Of a stretch of DNA of 64,000 nucleotides, positions 45,101 to 55,800 are shown in pieces (the stretch's first letter is position 1; each line of letters begins with the position of its first letter). The position numbers were made by a program, and so were the translations under genes. The notes under the pieces were generated by a model. It did no database searches, was not told the DNA's origin, and saw nothing but the letters and a program-made list of their open reading frames with translations. Source of the DNA: Sternotherus odoratus (taxonomy: Eukaryota; Chordata; Testudines; Kinosternidae); NCBI GenBank assembly GCA_032164245.1, contig JAVMKO010000001.1, forward strand, positions 249,559,644 through 249,623,643, written 5' to 3'.

Positions 45101-45549
45101 TTCAAACCTATTTGAATTTTATAAATACAGTTTCTTCAAATACAGTATCCTGTGGTGAGTAAAGGAGATAGAACAATTGTAGTACAAATATGTGCATATT
45201 GGCTGAATTGAAGAGGCACTATCAACTTCAGTGTTTTATGAAAATAGCACCCTCATTTAGCAGATCTGCCTTTTGTATTTATTCTGTCTGCTTACCTGGC
45301 AGTCTGTTATTAGCTTTAGTTCCTGTTAGTGCTGCAGAACCAGCGAAATTATTAGAAAGTGAGATGAATTCTCTTTGACTTGCTTATCAGCATAATTATT
45401 ATCCAAGGTCCAATTTCAGCAACTTTATTACTAGTGATGTGTAACAGAAAAATAATAGCTTGACTTTCAGCATCCATGTTGAGTTTATTATGTAAATATT
45501 TAAAATATTTTCCTAGATTAAAATAGCATATTATTGCATAACACACTGC

Positions 45550-45940
45550 ATGTGGACAAATTGGAGAAAGTCCAGAGAAGAGCAACAAAAAAGATTAAAG
45601 GTCTAGAAAACAGGAGGGAAGATTGAAAAAAATTGGGTTTGTCTGGAAAAGACTGAGTGGGGGGACATAACAGTTTTCAAGTACTTCAGAGATTGTTACA
45701 AGGATGAAGGAGAAAAATTGTTGTTCTTAACCTCTGAAGATAGGACAAGGAACAGTGGATTTAAAACCACCCTTGCTGCAATTTAAGTTGAACATTAGGA
45801 GAAACTTCCTAACCAACAGGGTAGTTAAATACTGGAATATATTGCTTAGGAAGTGTGTGGAATCACAGTCATTGGAGAATTTTGAGAGCAGATTGGACAA
45901 ACACCTGTCAGGGATGGTCTAGATAATACTTTGCCTTCCA
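45550..45940 (+). mobile_element. CR1 LINE 3' region
   Basis: ATGTGGACAAATTGGAGAAA, AGTCCAGAGAAGAGCAACAA, AAAGGTCTAGAAAACAGG and AGGGATGGTCTAGATAATAC are CR1 landmarks in + orientation. A 5'-truncated dead copy. Confidence 0.85.
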
Positions 45941-46672
45941 GCTTCTGGAGCATTTCAGTGAGTGAGGCAGGGGATTGCAGGAAGTGAAAGAATGGTCTCC
46001 TAGCAGTTGAATGCTACCCTGTATCTGTAAAATGGGAATATCTCCTCATCTTACTGTATGTGTGCATGTGTCTTAAATTCATTAAGGTTTGTGAAGCATT
46101 AAGATACTATAGTGATGAATGTCATAAAGAGCCTATAAGGAAATGAATAATTTTGTCTTTAGAGCAGGATTTGTAATATGTGATAAATATAGAACAATGG
46201 GACTAAAACAAAATATTAAATAGCTACTAATTTAATTATTTCACTCTAGACTGGGACATGTTGGATACTAATTGCATACACCCTGCAGCTGTGACTGGTT
46301 TTCAGGCACTTGAGGTTTTAAGGCACTTGAGTTTCTTTTCTTTGAGAATCAGTGACCATTGAGATTGACCAAGAGCCTTCCTGAAACAGTATTTTTTTAT
46401 TTAGAATTGGAACAAAACATTTGCTGAGACTTTCTTTCTCTGATCTTATGATTCAAAACAAACTGTTAGGTAGGCTTTCCTCCTAAATTATTGGAATAAA
46501 ACAGAATCAGTTTATAGTCTCCTAGCAAGACCATTTCTCCTGGCATAATGGATCTTTACTTTAAATGGAGTCATTACACTTTTCAGTTCTAAACAGCTTT
46601 CTCTATAAGTAGAAAACCAGGATCTTCTTTCTGGATCTTGTATTTCAAAATGTTTGTATGCTTGTTTTACAG

Positions 46673-46720
46673 ATCACATTTCTAGGTTTTGCTGGAGAGA
46701 CAGATGCTGCTCATATGCAG
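46673..46720 (+). CDS. AKAP11: AKAP11 exon 4
   Basis: A 48-base micro-exon encoding ITFLGFAGETDAAHMQ, phase 0 at both ends. The acceptor is CTTGTTTTACAG and the donor CAG/GTAATG. It joins exon 3 and exon 5 without a frame break. The first residues resemble the conserved F-L-G-F-A stretch of vertebrate AKAP11 as remembered. Confidence 0.85.
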
Positions 46721-47500
46721 GTAATGTATATACCAGATAATGACTTTGTCTCCAGCACTTGAGTTATAACTGAGATATTTCATGGTTTTGGTGTGGGAGC
46801 CCTATTATTTACTTTACTTCAAGAATATGTCTTGGAACATGCTTTTTTAAATAAATAGTGTGTTTTAAACATTGTAATTTAAGTTTTAATTTTTTTTATT
46901 TTCATATGACCTCCAGTGTTTTTTATTCATTTGGAATATAGAACCTTGGAAAATCTTAAACCCCCATTGTCTCCTGAAAAGGTGTAACCTTTTTTTTTTT
47001 TTTTGTTAACTTGAGTGCCAGCCTTGGGGTTCGTGCTTTTTGAAATACATGTGGCCAGATATTTAGACATTTTTGGGAGAGTTAGATACACTATTTTTAA
47101 AAAAAACAAGAACTGCTTAACAAACGTCTGATAACTATTTCATGCAACTATGAAGAATATTAGGGATTTAACCCACTCTCGTGTGTGTGTTTAGTCTCAG
47201 GCCTGGTTTAGCTTCAGAAGTGAGGATAACTCAATGCTACTTTGTATGTGAACACTCTTGTAAACTATAGGTGCAAGCTAAAATATCAGACAGATTTAAA
47301 TCAGTGTAAGAAACTCCAGGCACAAAGTTGTACTAGTTTAACTAAATCTGTTTAACAACTTACCTTTAATAAAATACTTGCACGTTCTATGTTGACAAGC
47401 CCTTAAAACTACTTTGTAGTTCTCTCTCTTCTTGTTTTCCAGATGTGTAGGTCATATATTAAACTACTTTGCAATTCATGTTTCCCTCCTTCCCAGCATG
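46721..47500 (+). other. AKAP11 intron 4, first part
   Basis: AT-rich, with a T-run near 46990. No exon or named repeat. Confidence 0.45.
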
Positions 47501-47508
47501 TTATAGGT

Positions 47509-47751
47509 CAGGGATCAGCAACCTTGGCATGTGGCCTCTCAGGGTAAGCACCCTTGGTGGGCCCAGCCGGTTTGTTTACCTGACGTGTCCCCAGGTTCGG
47601 CCGATTGCAGCTCCCACTCGCCGCAGTTCGCCACTCTGGTTCAGTGGGAACTGTGAGAAGTGGCGGCCGGCACCACGCAGGTAAACAAACTGACCGGGCC
47701 CACCAAGGGTGCTTACCCTGAGGGGCCGCGTGCCAAGGCTGCCAATCCCTG
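47509..47751. mobile_element. hAT element with 8-bp target duplication (7/8)
   Basis: The left end is CAGGGATCAGCAACCTTGG and the right end CAAGGCTGCCAATCCCTG. The flanks TTATAGGT (47501-47508) and TTGTAGGT (47752-47759) differ at one base. The whole 243-bp element is close to a perfect palindrome (GGTAAGCACCCTTGGTGGGC against its complement near the right end). Confidence 0.85.
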
Positions 47752-47962
47752 TTGTAGGTCATATCAAAGTAGAACTTTTGACTACTGTGCCATTAGTTTT
47801 ACAGATAAGTGAAAAATATGATTTACTTGTAATTTGAAGTAGAGTGGTGTGAAATCAATATTAGAAGTATCACTGAGCTGTTGATTTTATTAGTACATTG
47901 TGGTTAATTTTTAAATTATTTTGGGTTCAGGGTGTCAGTATTTGTGTTTTAAGCGTGTACAA

Positions 47963-48213
47963 CAGGGGTGGACAAACTACGGCCTGCGGGCCAAATCCGG
48001 CCCGCGAGACCATAGGGACTGGCCCGCCTGAGCTCCAGCGCGGGAGGCTGCTTCCAGCCCCTGCCCCACTCTCCCGGAGCTCAGCGTGCCTGAGGTCCTG
48101 GTGGGGGAGGCTGCTCCCGGCCCCTCCCCTGCTCTCCAGGAGTTCAGCACGCTGCGCAGGACTGCCCGCTCCTCCGGGAGAGTGGTGCAGCATGTGCAAT
48201 GCTGGCAGGGCCA

Positions 48214-48249
<36 letters not shown>

Positions 48250-48753
48250 AGGGATGGAGTCCCGGGGGCCGTCAGGGGAGAGGGGGCTGTTGGATGGGAT
48301 GGAGGTTCTGGGCGGGGAGTGGTCAGGGGAAGAGGATGGGGTGTGTGGATATGAATGAGAGTCCTGGGGTGGGGGGTTTGTCAGGAGGTGGCAGTGTGGA
48401 TAGGGGTCGGGGCAGACGGGAGCAGGGGGAGTTGAGAAGGGGGTAGGGTCCGGGGGGGCAGTTAGTGTGTGGGGTCTCTGGAGGGGGAAGTCAGGGGACA
48501 AGGAGCAGAGGGGCTTAGATAGGGGGTGGTGTCATGGGGGTGGTGGTGAGGGGGGGGAGGTTTCAGGAGGGGGCAATTGGGGGACAAGGTGGGATTGAAT
48601 GGGATTCTAAGGGGGGCAGTCGGTGGGAAGTGGGAGGGCGTCAGATGGGGCGGGGCTGGGCTGTTTGCAGAGGCACCACCTTCCCTGACCCGGCCCTCCA
48701 TACAAGTTTTCAACCCCGATGTGGCCCTCGGGCCAAAAAGTTTGCCCACCCTG
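47963..48753. mobile_element. hAT element with 8-bp target duplication (7/8), GC-rich
   Basis: The left end is CAGGGGTGGACAAACTACGG and the right end AAAAGTTTGCCCACCCTG. The flanks GTGTACAA (47955-47962) and ATGTACAA (48754-48761) differ at one base. The interior carries CTCGGGCC near the right, a (TG)n run at about 48217-48247 and a G-rich block at 48250-48640 with units like GGGGGCAGT. There is no transposase. The open frames are artefacts. Confidence 0.85.
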
Positions 48754-48761
48754 ATGTACAA

Positions 48762-49834
48762 TAAAGTGTAAAAGAAAATCAAGAGCCATAAAACTTATCT
48801 TGTACCTTTTAGACATTTTACTTGTGTGTGTGTGTGTGTGTATGTTCTTGTAATGGAAAATAGTTGTGTCTTAGAAAACCACACCAGAGAGGCTGCTGAT
48901 TAGGTCATGAACCTCAAAATGACTTATCCTGTACACAGCTAATATAAAGCACAAGGTGTATGATGGAGGGTCTTAGTCATTAAATATAGAGACTTTCATA
49001 GTTAACAGTCCATTGGTATGTGAAAGCAAAAGGGTAAATACTTTGAATCAAATTGTGCTCAGACTTGCATTCAGTGGCAAGTATACTAAGAGTGATGTAA
49101 AAATAATCACTTTATAGATACTGTTCTAGGCACGTAGGTCCAAACCTTGGGCTTTCTACTTGAGGTTGCACAAAGAATTCTGTTTACGAAGAGAAAGCTG
49201 GGTCCACTGTGTTCAACAATTTATATTGGATTAAGCATAATATTAACATTTTTTTCAATGTCTATGCTATATAAAAAATAAGCAATATAATAAACACACT
49301 CTCTCTTTTTTGGCATATTTAATTTAGGTAAACATAATTCCATGTTGACCAAGATCCTAGTTAAACATAAGCCTGAATTGATTATTTTTGTTAAAATAGT
49401 CTGCTCAGATACAAACTTGATAATGGTGAATGTACCGCATATGGAGATTACCAGATGGAAACAGTTGCATGCAAATGTTCCCTCTGTGTGTTTACATACC
49501 TGCTGTGATGTTCTGTTGCTCTTTACTGCTCCCAAGTCTCTCCTTGGTGCTTTTAAAAGTTTCATTGAGTCTTGAGAGGCAGTGATGATATATTTCTTTT
49601 GTTAGAGGTATCTTGAGATTTGAATTAGAACTCTGTTGTAAACTAGCCGTTTAAGCAGGATTCCAATTTGACGTGGTAATGTAACTGGAAAACTGAAGGG
49701 AAAGAGTGTGGTGATTTTCACAGGCTTAGAGGCTGGCGATATTTATTTAACTTTCTAGTGCTCCAGATCAAAAAGTTTCCTTACCATTAACATATTAGTT
49801 TTATGCTTAGTGTGTAAATTTGTGTTTGAATTAG
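48762..49834 (+). other. AKAP11 intron 4, last part
   Basis: A second (TG)n run lies at about 48822-48841. No exon or named repeat in the rest. Confidence 0.45.
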
Positions 49835-49969
49835 GAATTGGCTGCTGTTTCTGTAGAGCTCCCAGACGTTCTGAAATCACTCCATTTCTGCAGTCTAAAT
49901 GAAAATGAAGTTATTTTTCTGAAGGATATAAATAAACCCATGGAAACCGGTGATGTCCCTAAACATCAG
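49835..49969 (+). CDS. AKAP11: AKAP11 exon 5
   Basis: 135 bases encoding 45 residues, starting ELAAVSVELPDVLKSLHFCS and ending DINKPMETGDVPKHQ, phase 0 at both ends. The acceptor is GAATTAG and the donor CAG/GTAAAA. The block A-A-V-S-V-E-L-P-D-V-L-K-S-L is the part most easily recognised as AKAP11. No catalytic domain. Confidence 0.88.
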
Positions 49970-50148
49970 GTAAAATTCCTAATCCTTTTTATATGCTACA
50001 GAGAATATTAATGTGTTTTTCAGTTTCTTCATCTTTCGGCTATTATAAAGAAATTCCTTGCCAGGTATTGCTACTTCATTAATGCATTTTGAAGCTACAG
50101 AGATAGATTTCTCTCTCTCTCTCCTCTCTCTCATATACACTCACACAC

Positions 50149-50235
50149 ACCGAGTGAAGTAATATATCTTTTGTTGGACCAACTTCTGTTGAAGATGCAG
50201 ATCTTTGAGCTTGCATAGAGTTTACACATCGCTCA
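50149..50235. mobile_element. Palindromic element, family C, copy 3 (partial)
   Basis: CGAGTGAAGTAATATATCTT and TTGTTGGACCAACTTCTGTT match the left half of the family seen at 14706 and 33127. The right half is lost. Confidence 0.55.
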
Positions 50236-50738
50236 AATAGTGGTATAAATATTATACTGACTAAAGACATTCCTGCTGCAATTTATGAAATATTCAGCAA
50301 TGCAAGGTGCTTTATCGTAGGTACTTTCCTCTCTCCTTTCTAGTCTAGGAAGATACTCTACTGTGGAAGCCATAAGCACTCAGCTAGGCAACAGCAAATT
50401 GTGCAGGAAAATTCTTCAAAAGATGCAGCAGTCAAATGTGCTAGGAACAAGTCCTTGTGGGGCCCTTTTTCCCTTCCTCTTCACCATTCAAAAGTCTGAG
50501 TTTTCAGTGGTCAAGGGAGAAAAAAAATAGAGACGTCTCCAAAGTGAACCACAGTTGGCTATGTTGAACATGGCTGAGCATTAGCAGACTTGCCTGACAG
50601 TGAGCATGCAGTGAAACCAGCTGAATTGCATGCTCAGCTGCCTTCTGCAAAATGCCTGTATGTTCATCCAGTAGTCCACATACCTCTGCTCCCCATACCA
50701 TAGACTTTGTACTGCCATTTGGAAGAAAGATGAAACTG

Positions 50739-51033
50739 AGTGAGTCCTTGTTTACTCTAGAGAGTTAGGTTGACGTAAGGCATCTCATGTCAGCCTAACT
50801 CTGTAAGCATCTGTACTAAAATGTTGCTCCTGCCAGTGTAAATCGCCCACTATGCTGATTTAATAACTCCACCTCTGAGAGGTGTAACGCTTAAGTCGAT
50901 GTAATTAGGTCAACGGCAATGTCCTCCTAGTATGGATGCACACCACTGACAGAAGGAGCTTAGGGTGGACATAAAAAATCTAATTACTGTGGTGGCTGTA
51001 TGTCAACTAAATTTTATGATGTAGACATGCCCT
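50739..51033. mobile_element. Decayed Harbinger-like element
   Basis: The right end reads TGATGTAGACATGCCCTTA and a weak complementary left end TCCTTGTTTACTCT starts near 50742. Size and ends resemble the elements at 9648 and 33847. No target duplication can be shown. Confidence 0.4.
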
Positions 51034-51354
51034 TAGTCTTCTCAACTCTTCTCAGATATGGTGCTATTCCTCTCTGAAACAACAGAGGAGAGAAGTTATA
51101 GGATAGGCTAAGTGCTCCCAACACTTGGGGCTTCCCATTTCCTCTCCAAATTTCAGTAAAGAGCGTTAGAATTAGTTAAAACTGTTTTGACTAATAATGT
51201 ATAATGAAGTAATTGTATTATTTGCAGGAGTAAAACTGCTTAGAAGAAACTAGAAGGGTTTTCTTTGGGTTTGTTTGATATTTGGGGGTGGGGGGGGTTA
51301 AGTGTAGCAATTTATTCATTTTAAAGAACACCTATATTCAGAATGTACTTACAG

Positions 51355-51681
51355 CAGCCGTTCTCAGCGGCCCTATTTCAGCGGGGTCGCAAGCCTCTTG
51401 ACGCCACCAAAGTGAATACTTCTGCTTTTGGCAGCTTTTCAGTGGACACAAAGCCGGACACACAATATGGGTCAGTGTGTCCACAGAAAAAACGCCAAAC
51501 TGATAGTTTTCGGTTCGTCGGCTTTTCGGCAGACACACAGACACGCATGCTATGTCTGCCGAAATGCCGCAGAAAGCAGACGAGTGCAATTCGGCGGCAT
51601 TTTGGTGGACATACCCAGGGTCGCAACAGCATGACGATTTGCAGAAAGGGGCTGCTCAAATGTTATGTTTGAGAACCACCA
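51355..51681. mobile_element. hAT element with 8-bp target duplication (7/8)
   Basis: The left end is CAGCCGTTCTCAG and the right end GTTTGAGAACCACCA. The flanks ACTTACAG (51347-51354) and ACTTAGAG (51682-51689) differ at one base. The interior has opposed GGACACA/TGTGTCC and TTCGGC blocks. Non-coding. Confidence 0.75.
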
Positions 51682-51714
51682 ACTTAGAGGATGAGTGGCC
51701 TCTAAACCCTCTCA

Positions 51715-51810
51715 AAACTTGGCTCTGGTGATGTTGGATAAATCACTTAACCTCTTACCTAATTTTCCTCATCTGTAAAATGGAGTTTTGTTGGTAATAG
51801 GCACTAAAGA
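51715..51810 (+). repeat. MIR-like SINE remnant
   Basis: AAATCACTTAACCTCTTACC and TTCCTCATCTGTAAAATGG are the core-to-tail portion of MIR. Confidence 0.7.
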
Positions 51811-52001
51811 CTTAAATTACTGTTGTACCTTTTAAATTACAGTAGTATTAACAAATGTCTTTAAAGAAACAGTTTAACTTCAGTTTATGTCCTTGACCCA
51901 TGCTCTTGTTGTTCTTGCCATTTTAAATGATTCCAAGTTTGTTATAGATGAAAATATGTTATTGAGAACACTGTTTTGTTTTCTTGTTTTTCTTCCTCAA
52001 G

Positions 52002-52266
52002 AATCACCTTTCTGGAGTACTTTGTGTGATGAGATTGTCTCCTTCGTTCCCAAGGATCAAAGTTGATTCTGTATTTACCTTACTGAGCAAATACGCTACT
52101 GGTGTAAGATATACAATGGAAGTATACTCATTGCAGAAACATGAAACAGAGATGTCCCATGCAGAGGATGATGACACTAATCAGTCAGTGTCTTCAATTG
52201 AGGATGATTTTGTCACTGCTTTTGAGCATTTAGATGAAGATGAGCCTTCAAAGATACAAAATACCG
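52002..52266 (+). CDS. AKAP11: AKAP11 exon 6
   Basis: 265 bases encoding 88 whole residues plus one base. It starts NHLSGVLCVMRLSPSFPRIK and contains the acidic stretch EDDDTNQSVSSIEDDFVTAF, which is nearly invariant in remembered AKAP11 proteins. The acceptor is CTTCCTCAAG. The donor is ACCG/GTTAGT, giving phase 1. The leftover G completes a glycine codon with the first two bases of exon 7, which independently confirms the junction. Confidence 0.92.
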
Positions 52267-52835
52267 GTTAGTTTTCATGCCCTGTTGAAATATATTGCAG
52301 AGCTCATTTGTTGCAATTTAGCCTAAGAGGAATTTTCATTCTGTGTAAACTACATGAAATCCATATTGAATTATTTTTTGCTAATTATCATCATACAAGA
52401 CCCCTTTTTAAAAACAAACAAACAAAAAAACCCCAATAATTTGAGATTTCACCATTCTTTCCACAGCAGCAAACTGACATAAAGCAAAGATTTTGACTCA
52501 GTGTCCGATCCAGAAAAAGTAGAATCTGTAATATGAAGGGGAGAACTCTTAGTCCTGTTCACTTTGCACTCATCAGTATCCAGTCTGGGCTGGGGAAGCT
52601 AATGATCCAACCAGTGATGAATTCCATGATGAATCCTGGCCATGTGCCACCTGACGTACATTGTGCATATGCTAAAAAGCAGACCTGCAGTAGTAGGGGA
52701 ACTATCATTGACAAAATAAAGTGCTTAAGGAATACTTTATTCTTTAACATTTTTTTTTGTGGTCTCAAAAAACCCTCTACCCAGGTTGCTATTTTAGTTT
52801 CTTTTGTTTTTAAAGTATTTTCTTTCTCTTTTTAG

Positions 52836-55800
52836 GCACAGTCTATACTACTCAGAACCACCGGGATGCTGCTTCACAGACCATCGCTGCTCATTGTTTA
52901 GAAGCTATTGACTCAAAGATCATTGTTAGCTCTGGGCATCGAAAGTCATCTGCCAAATCTTCTGCTTCTCTGATAAATATCTTGGCACTTAAAGAACTGT
53001 CCTCATCTGTAAAGAATTCAGTCACAACCTCTATTTCTGATCCTTGGATACAGAGGAGTTTTTACAAGCCATATAATTCCTCTGATCAACGTGTTAATAT
53101 TTTGCAGAAAACATTGTTTTCTTCCTCTCCTGCTGAATCGTCCGAGTCAGATTGCTCCAGCCCTAGCCCTGTTATCTTCTTAGATGAAGAAGGGTATCAA
53201 AAAAGCTTGAAGGCAAAACTTCAGCTACCAAAAATTCCAGTAGTGAAAGATGGTATAGAGGACTCAGACTCAGAAGTAAGTGAATTTTTTGATAGTTTTG
53301 ATCAGTTTGATGAACTGGAACAGACTCTGGAAAGTACTTGTAAATTTATAAGGGATCCCATCCTTGGTAATCCACCCCAGAAGAGAAAGATTGCCCTTGA
53401 ACAATTGTATTCTAAAACTACTACTATGAATCCTCAAAAATTCAAGTTTGATCGTCCCACTCTTCCAGCCAATGTAAGGAAGCCAACACCTCGTAAACCA
53501 GAATCGCCCTATAGCAGCCTCTTTGATGTTCCAGACTCCCCTCGACCAGTGAAAACAGGAGAAGACAATGGAGGTTTGTTCAGCCCTATAAGGTCATCAG
53601 CTTTCAGCCCACTAGGGAGCTGTGCTTCAACTGAATGTCTTTGTCGGATGGATATCAATGAAGATGGGCTTAATCAAAATCATGATACGCTTTATAGTGA
53701 CTATTCAGATTATGCAAACAATGTTTCATTTGAAATACTGGGTTCTGTTTTTCATTCCCAGTCTACATCACTACAGAAACATGCTGAAAACATTTCCAGC
53801 TTTAATAGGATTGTCTCAAAAGAGGAAAAAGGTCAAATTGCAGAACTCCAGAGGAAAACTTTTGAGAGAGAGCCAGATAAGAAAGTTAAATCTAAACACA
53901 AATCACAAATGATAAAAGACAGCATACAAAAATTTGCAACAGAACTGGTTGAAAAAAGTTTTGGTAGTGCATTTAAAGACTTACAAAAAGGAGTTTCTTC
54001 ATGCACCAATGCACTGTGTCACTTGGCTGCTAGATTGACTTCTTCAGTCTTTCAAATGGCTTTTTATGAGATTGGACGGCGGCGAGCCTTGTCACTGAAG
54101 GAGCGTGCCATTAATGGGCTAGCAAGCTTTTTGGTCAGTGAAGCTATAACAAGTGCTTTAAAAGAACTGCAATATGTAAAGAAACAAATATTTACTAACA
54201 CAGTTGCAAGATTTGCAGCAGACCTCACGGAGGAACTTATTTTTGAGGGAATCATGGAAGTCTGCCAGTTTTCACATCCATCAACACCAACAACTGCACA
54301 GGATTGGGCCTTTGATTATGAAGACAAAGTAGTGAGATCATATGCCAAAGATTTATCTGAATCTGTCATTCAGGAAGCTTTCATTGAATTATCCCAAGTT
54401 GATGTGACCTTCACAACACAAGCAGCAATTAGCGTTTCCATGGACAACGTAAAATATGTAAGTGCAGAAAGTACGTTGCAGTCAGCACAGACTACCACTG
54501 CTTTTCCTAATTTTCACGATAGTGCACTTTTAGCATTGAATCCAATACAAGAAACTGGAAAAGAATATACTCTACAACAAGCTTTGTTTTGTACTTCTGG
54601 CATTATAAGTTCAATACCAGTGCCCTTAGCTGGAACAGCACTTTGTCAACATCAGACTTCATCTGATGTTTATAAGGCAAAAGTATGGACTTGTCCAACA
54701 GCAGATGGCAGTCTGAAAATGTACAAAGACTCTACACAGCCATACTTTACAACAAAAAAGAGAGAAGAGGAAGTGGCTTCTCTTAGAAATATTTACCTGA
54801 CTGCAGATCACAGTGAAAGTACTGAAAATAGTGTCCAATGTTTTTGTAACCAGAGTGATTTAAAACAAACAAGCAACAATCCTGGAGTGAATAATATTTC
54901 AGAATTAACTGGGCCAACGAGCATCAGCAGTTTCTCTGGAACAATGGTAGATATGATAGTAAATGAGGCTTATGAAGCAATAACCTCATCCAGGGTTACC
55001 AAAACAATGGAGGAATATACAGATTTTGTAACTAGAAAAACACCTCGTTGGCAGTGTGTTGGTGGAGATATCCCTAAGAATACTTTTGCTGATCATTTGT
55101 CCAAATATATTGTAAAACAGTCTGTAGATGAAACTAAATATATATTCTCTCACACAGGTGAGACTGTAGAATGTAATGGAGGTCCACAGACGAACACAGA
55201 TAACTGTAAAAAAGAACTATGTAGTACAGTAAAGAAACAAGAATCTGAAAAACACAGATTTGTTCCTATAATTGTGGAACCTCAACAGCTGCCTCTGAAT
55301 AACCCACCTAATTTTCTTGTTACTTCAGTTGACTCTAAGTGTTTACTTTCAGTACCTACAGATTGTGTTCAGAAACATAAAGGACATGACGTATGTAGGT
55401 TTCCTTCAAGCACTCCACCTCCTTGTCCTACTGTCACTCTCGCTAGGTGTAGTGTAGAAGAGTTAACTGATTCAGGAAACTGTTCAATAAAATCTCAAAA
55501 TAAACCATTGAAAAAACATGATCTGCAAAAAACAATGCCAGGTCCTTCAGCTTTTGGGCAAGAGAGCTGTTTTCTACATGCAAGTAACCTTTCTTTGGTG
55601 ATATTTGGCTGTGAAGATTCTTTGCAGATGGAAGATAAATCAAACATCAGAGATAGAAATGTCGGTGCAGTACCTGATACACCACCACCAACTCCTTTAG
55701 TACCACCTCAGACTAGTTCTGAACGAAACCTAAGAAAGCTAACCAAGAAACTCAAGGGAGAATTAGCAAAGGAGTTTGCACCTGCGACACCACCTTCTAC

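Noticed and set aside
44366..45158. Frames of up to 221 codons on both strands
   Set aside because: GC-rich block next to a hAT end. Both strands are open at once, so composition explains them.
48217..48247. A CRISPR-like or other regular repeat array
   Set aside because: It is a simple TG dinucleotide run in a hAT element. No direct-repeat/spacer pattern exists anywhere in the window.
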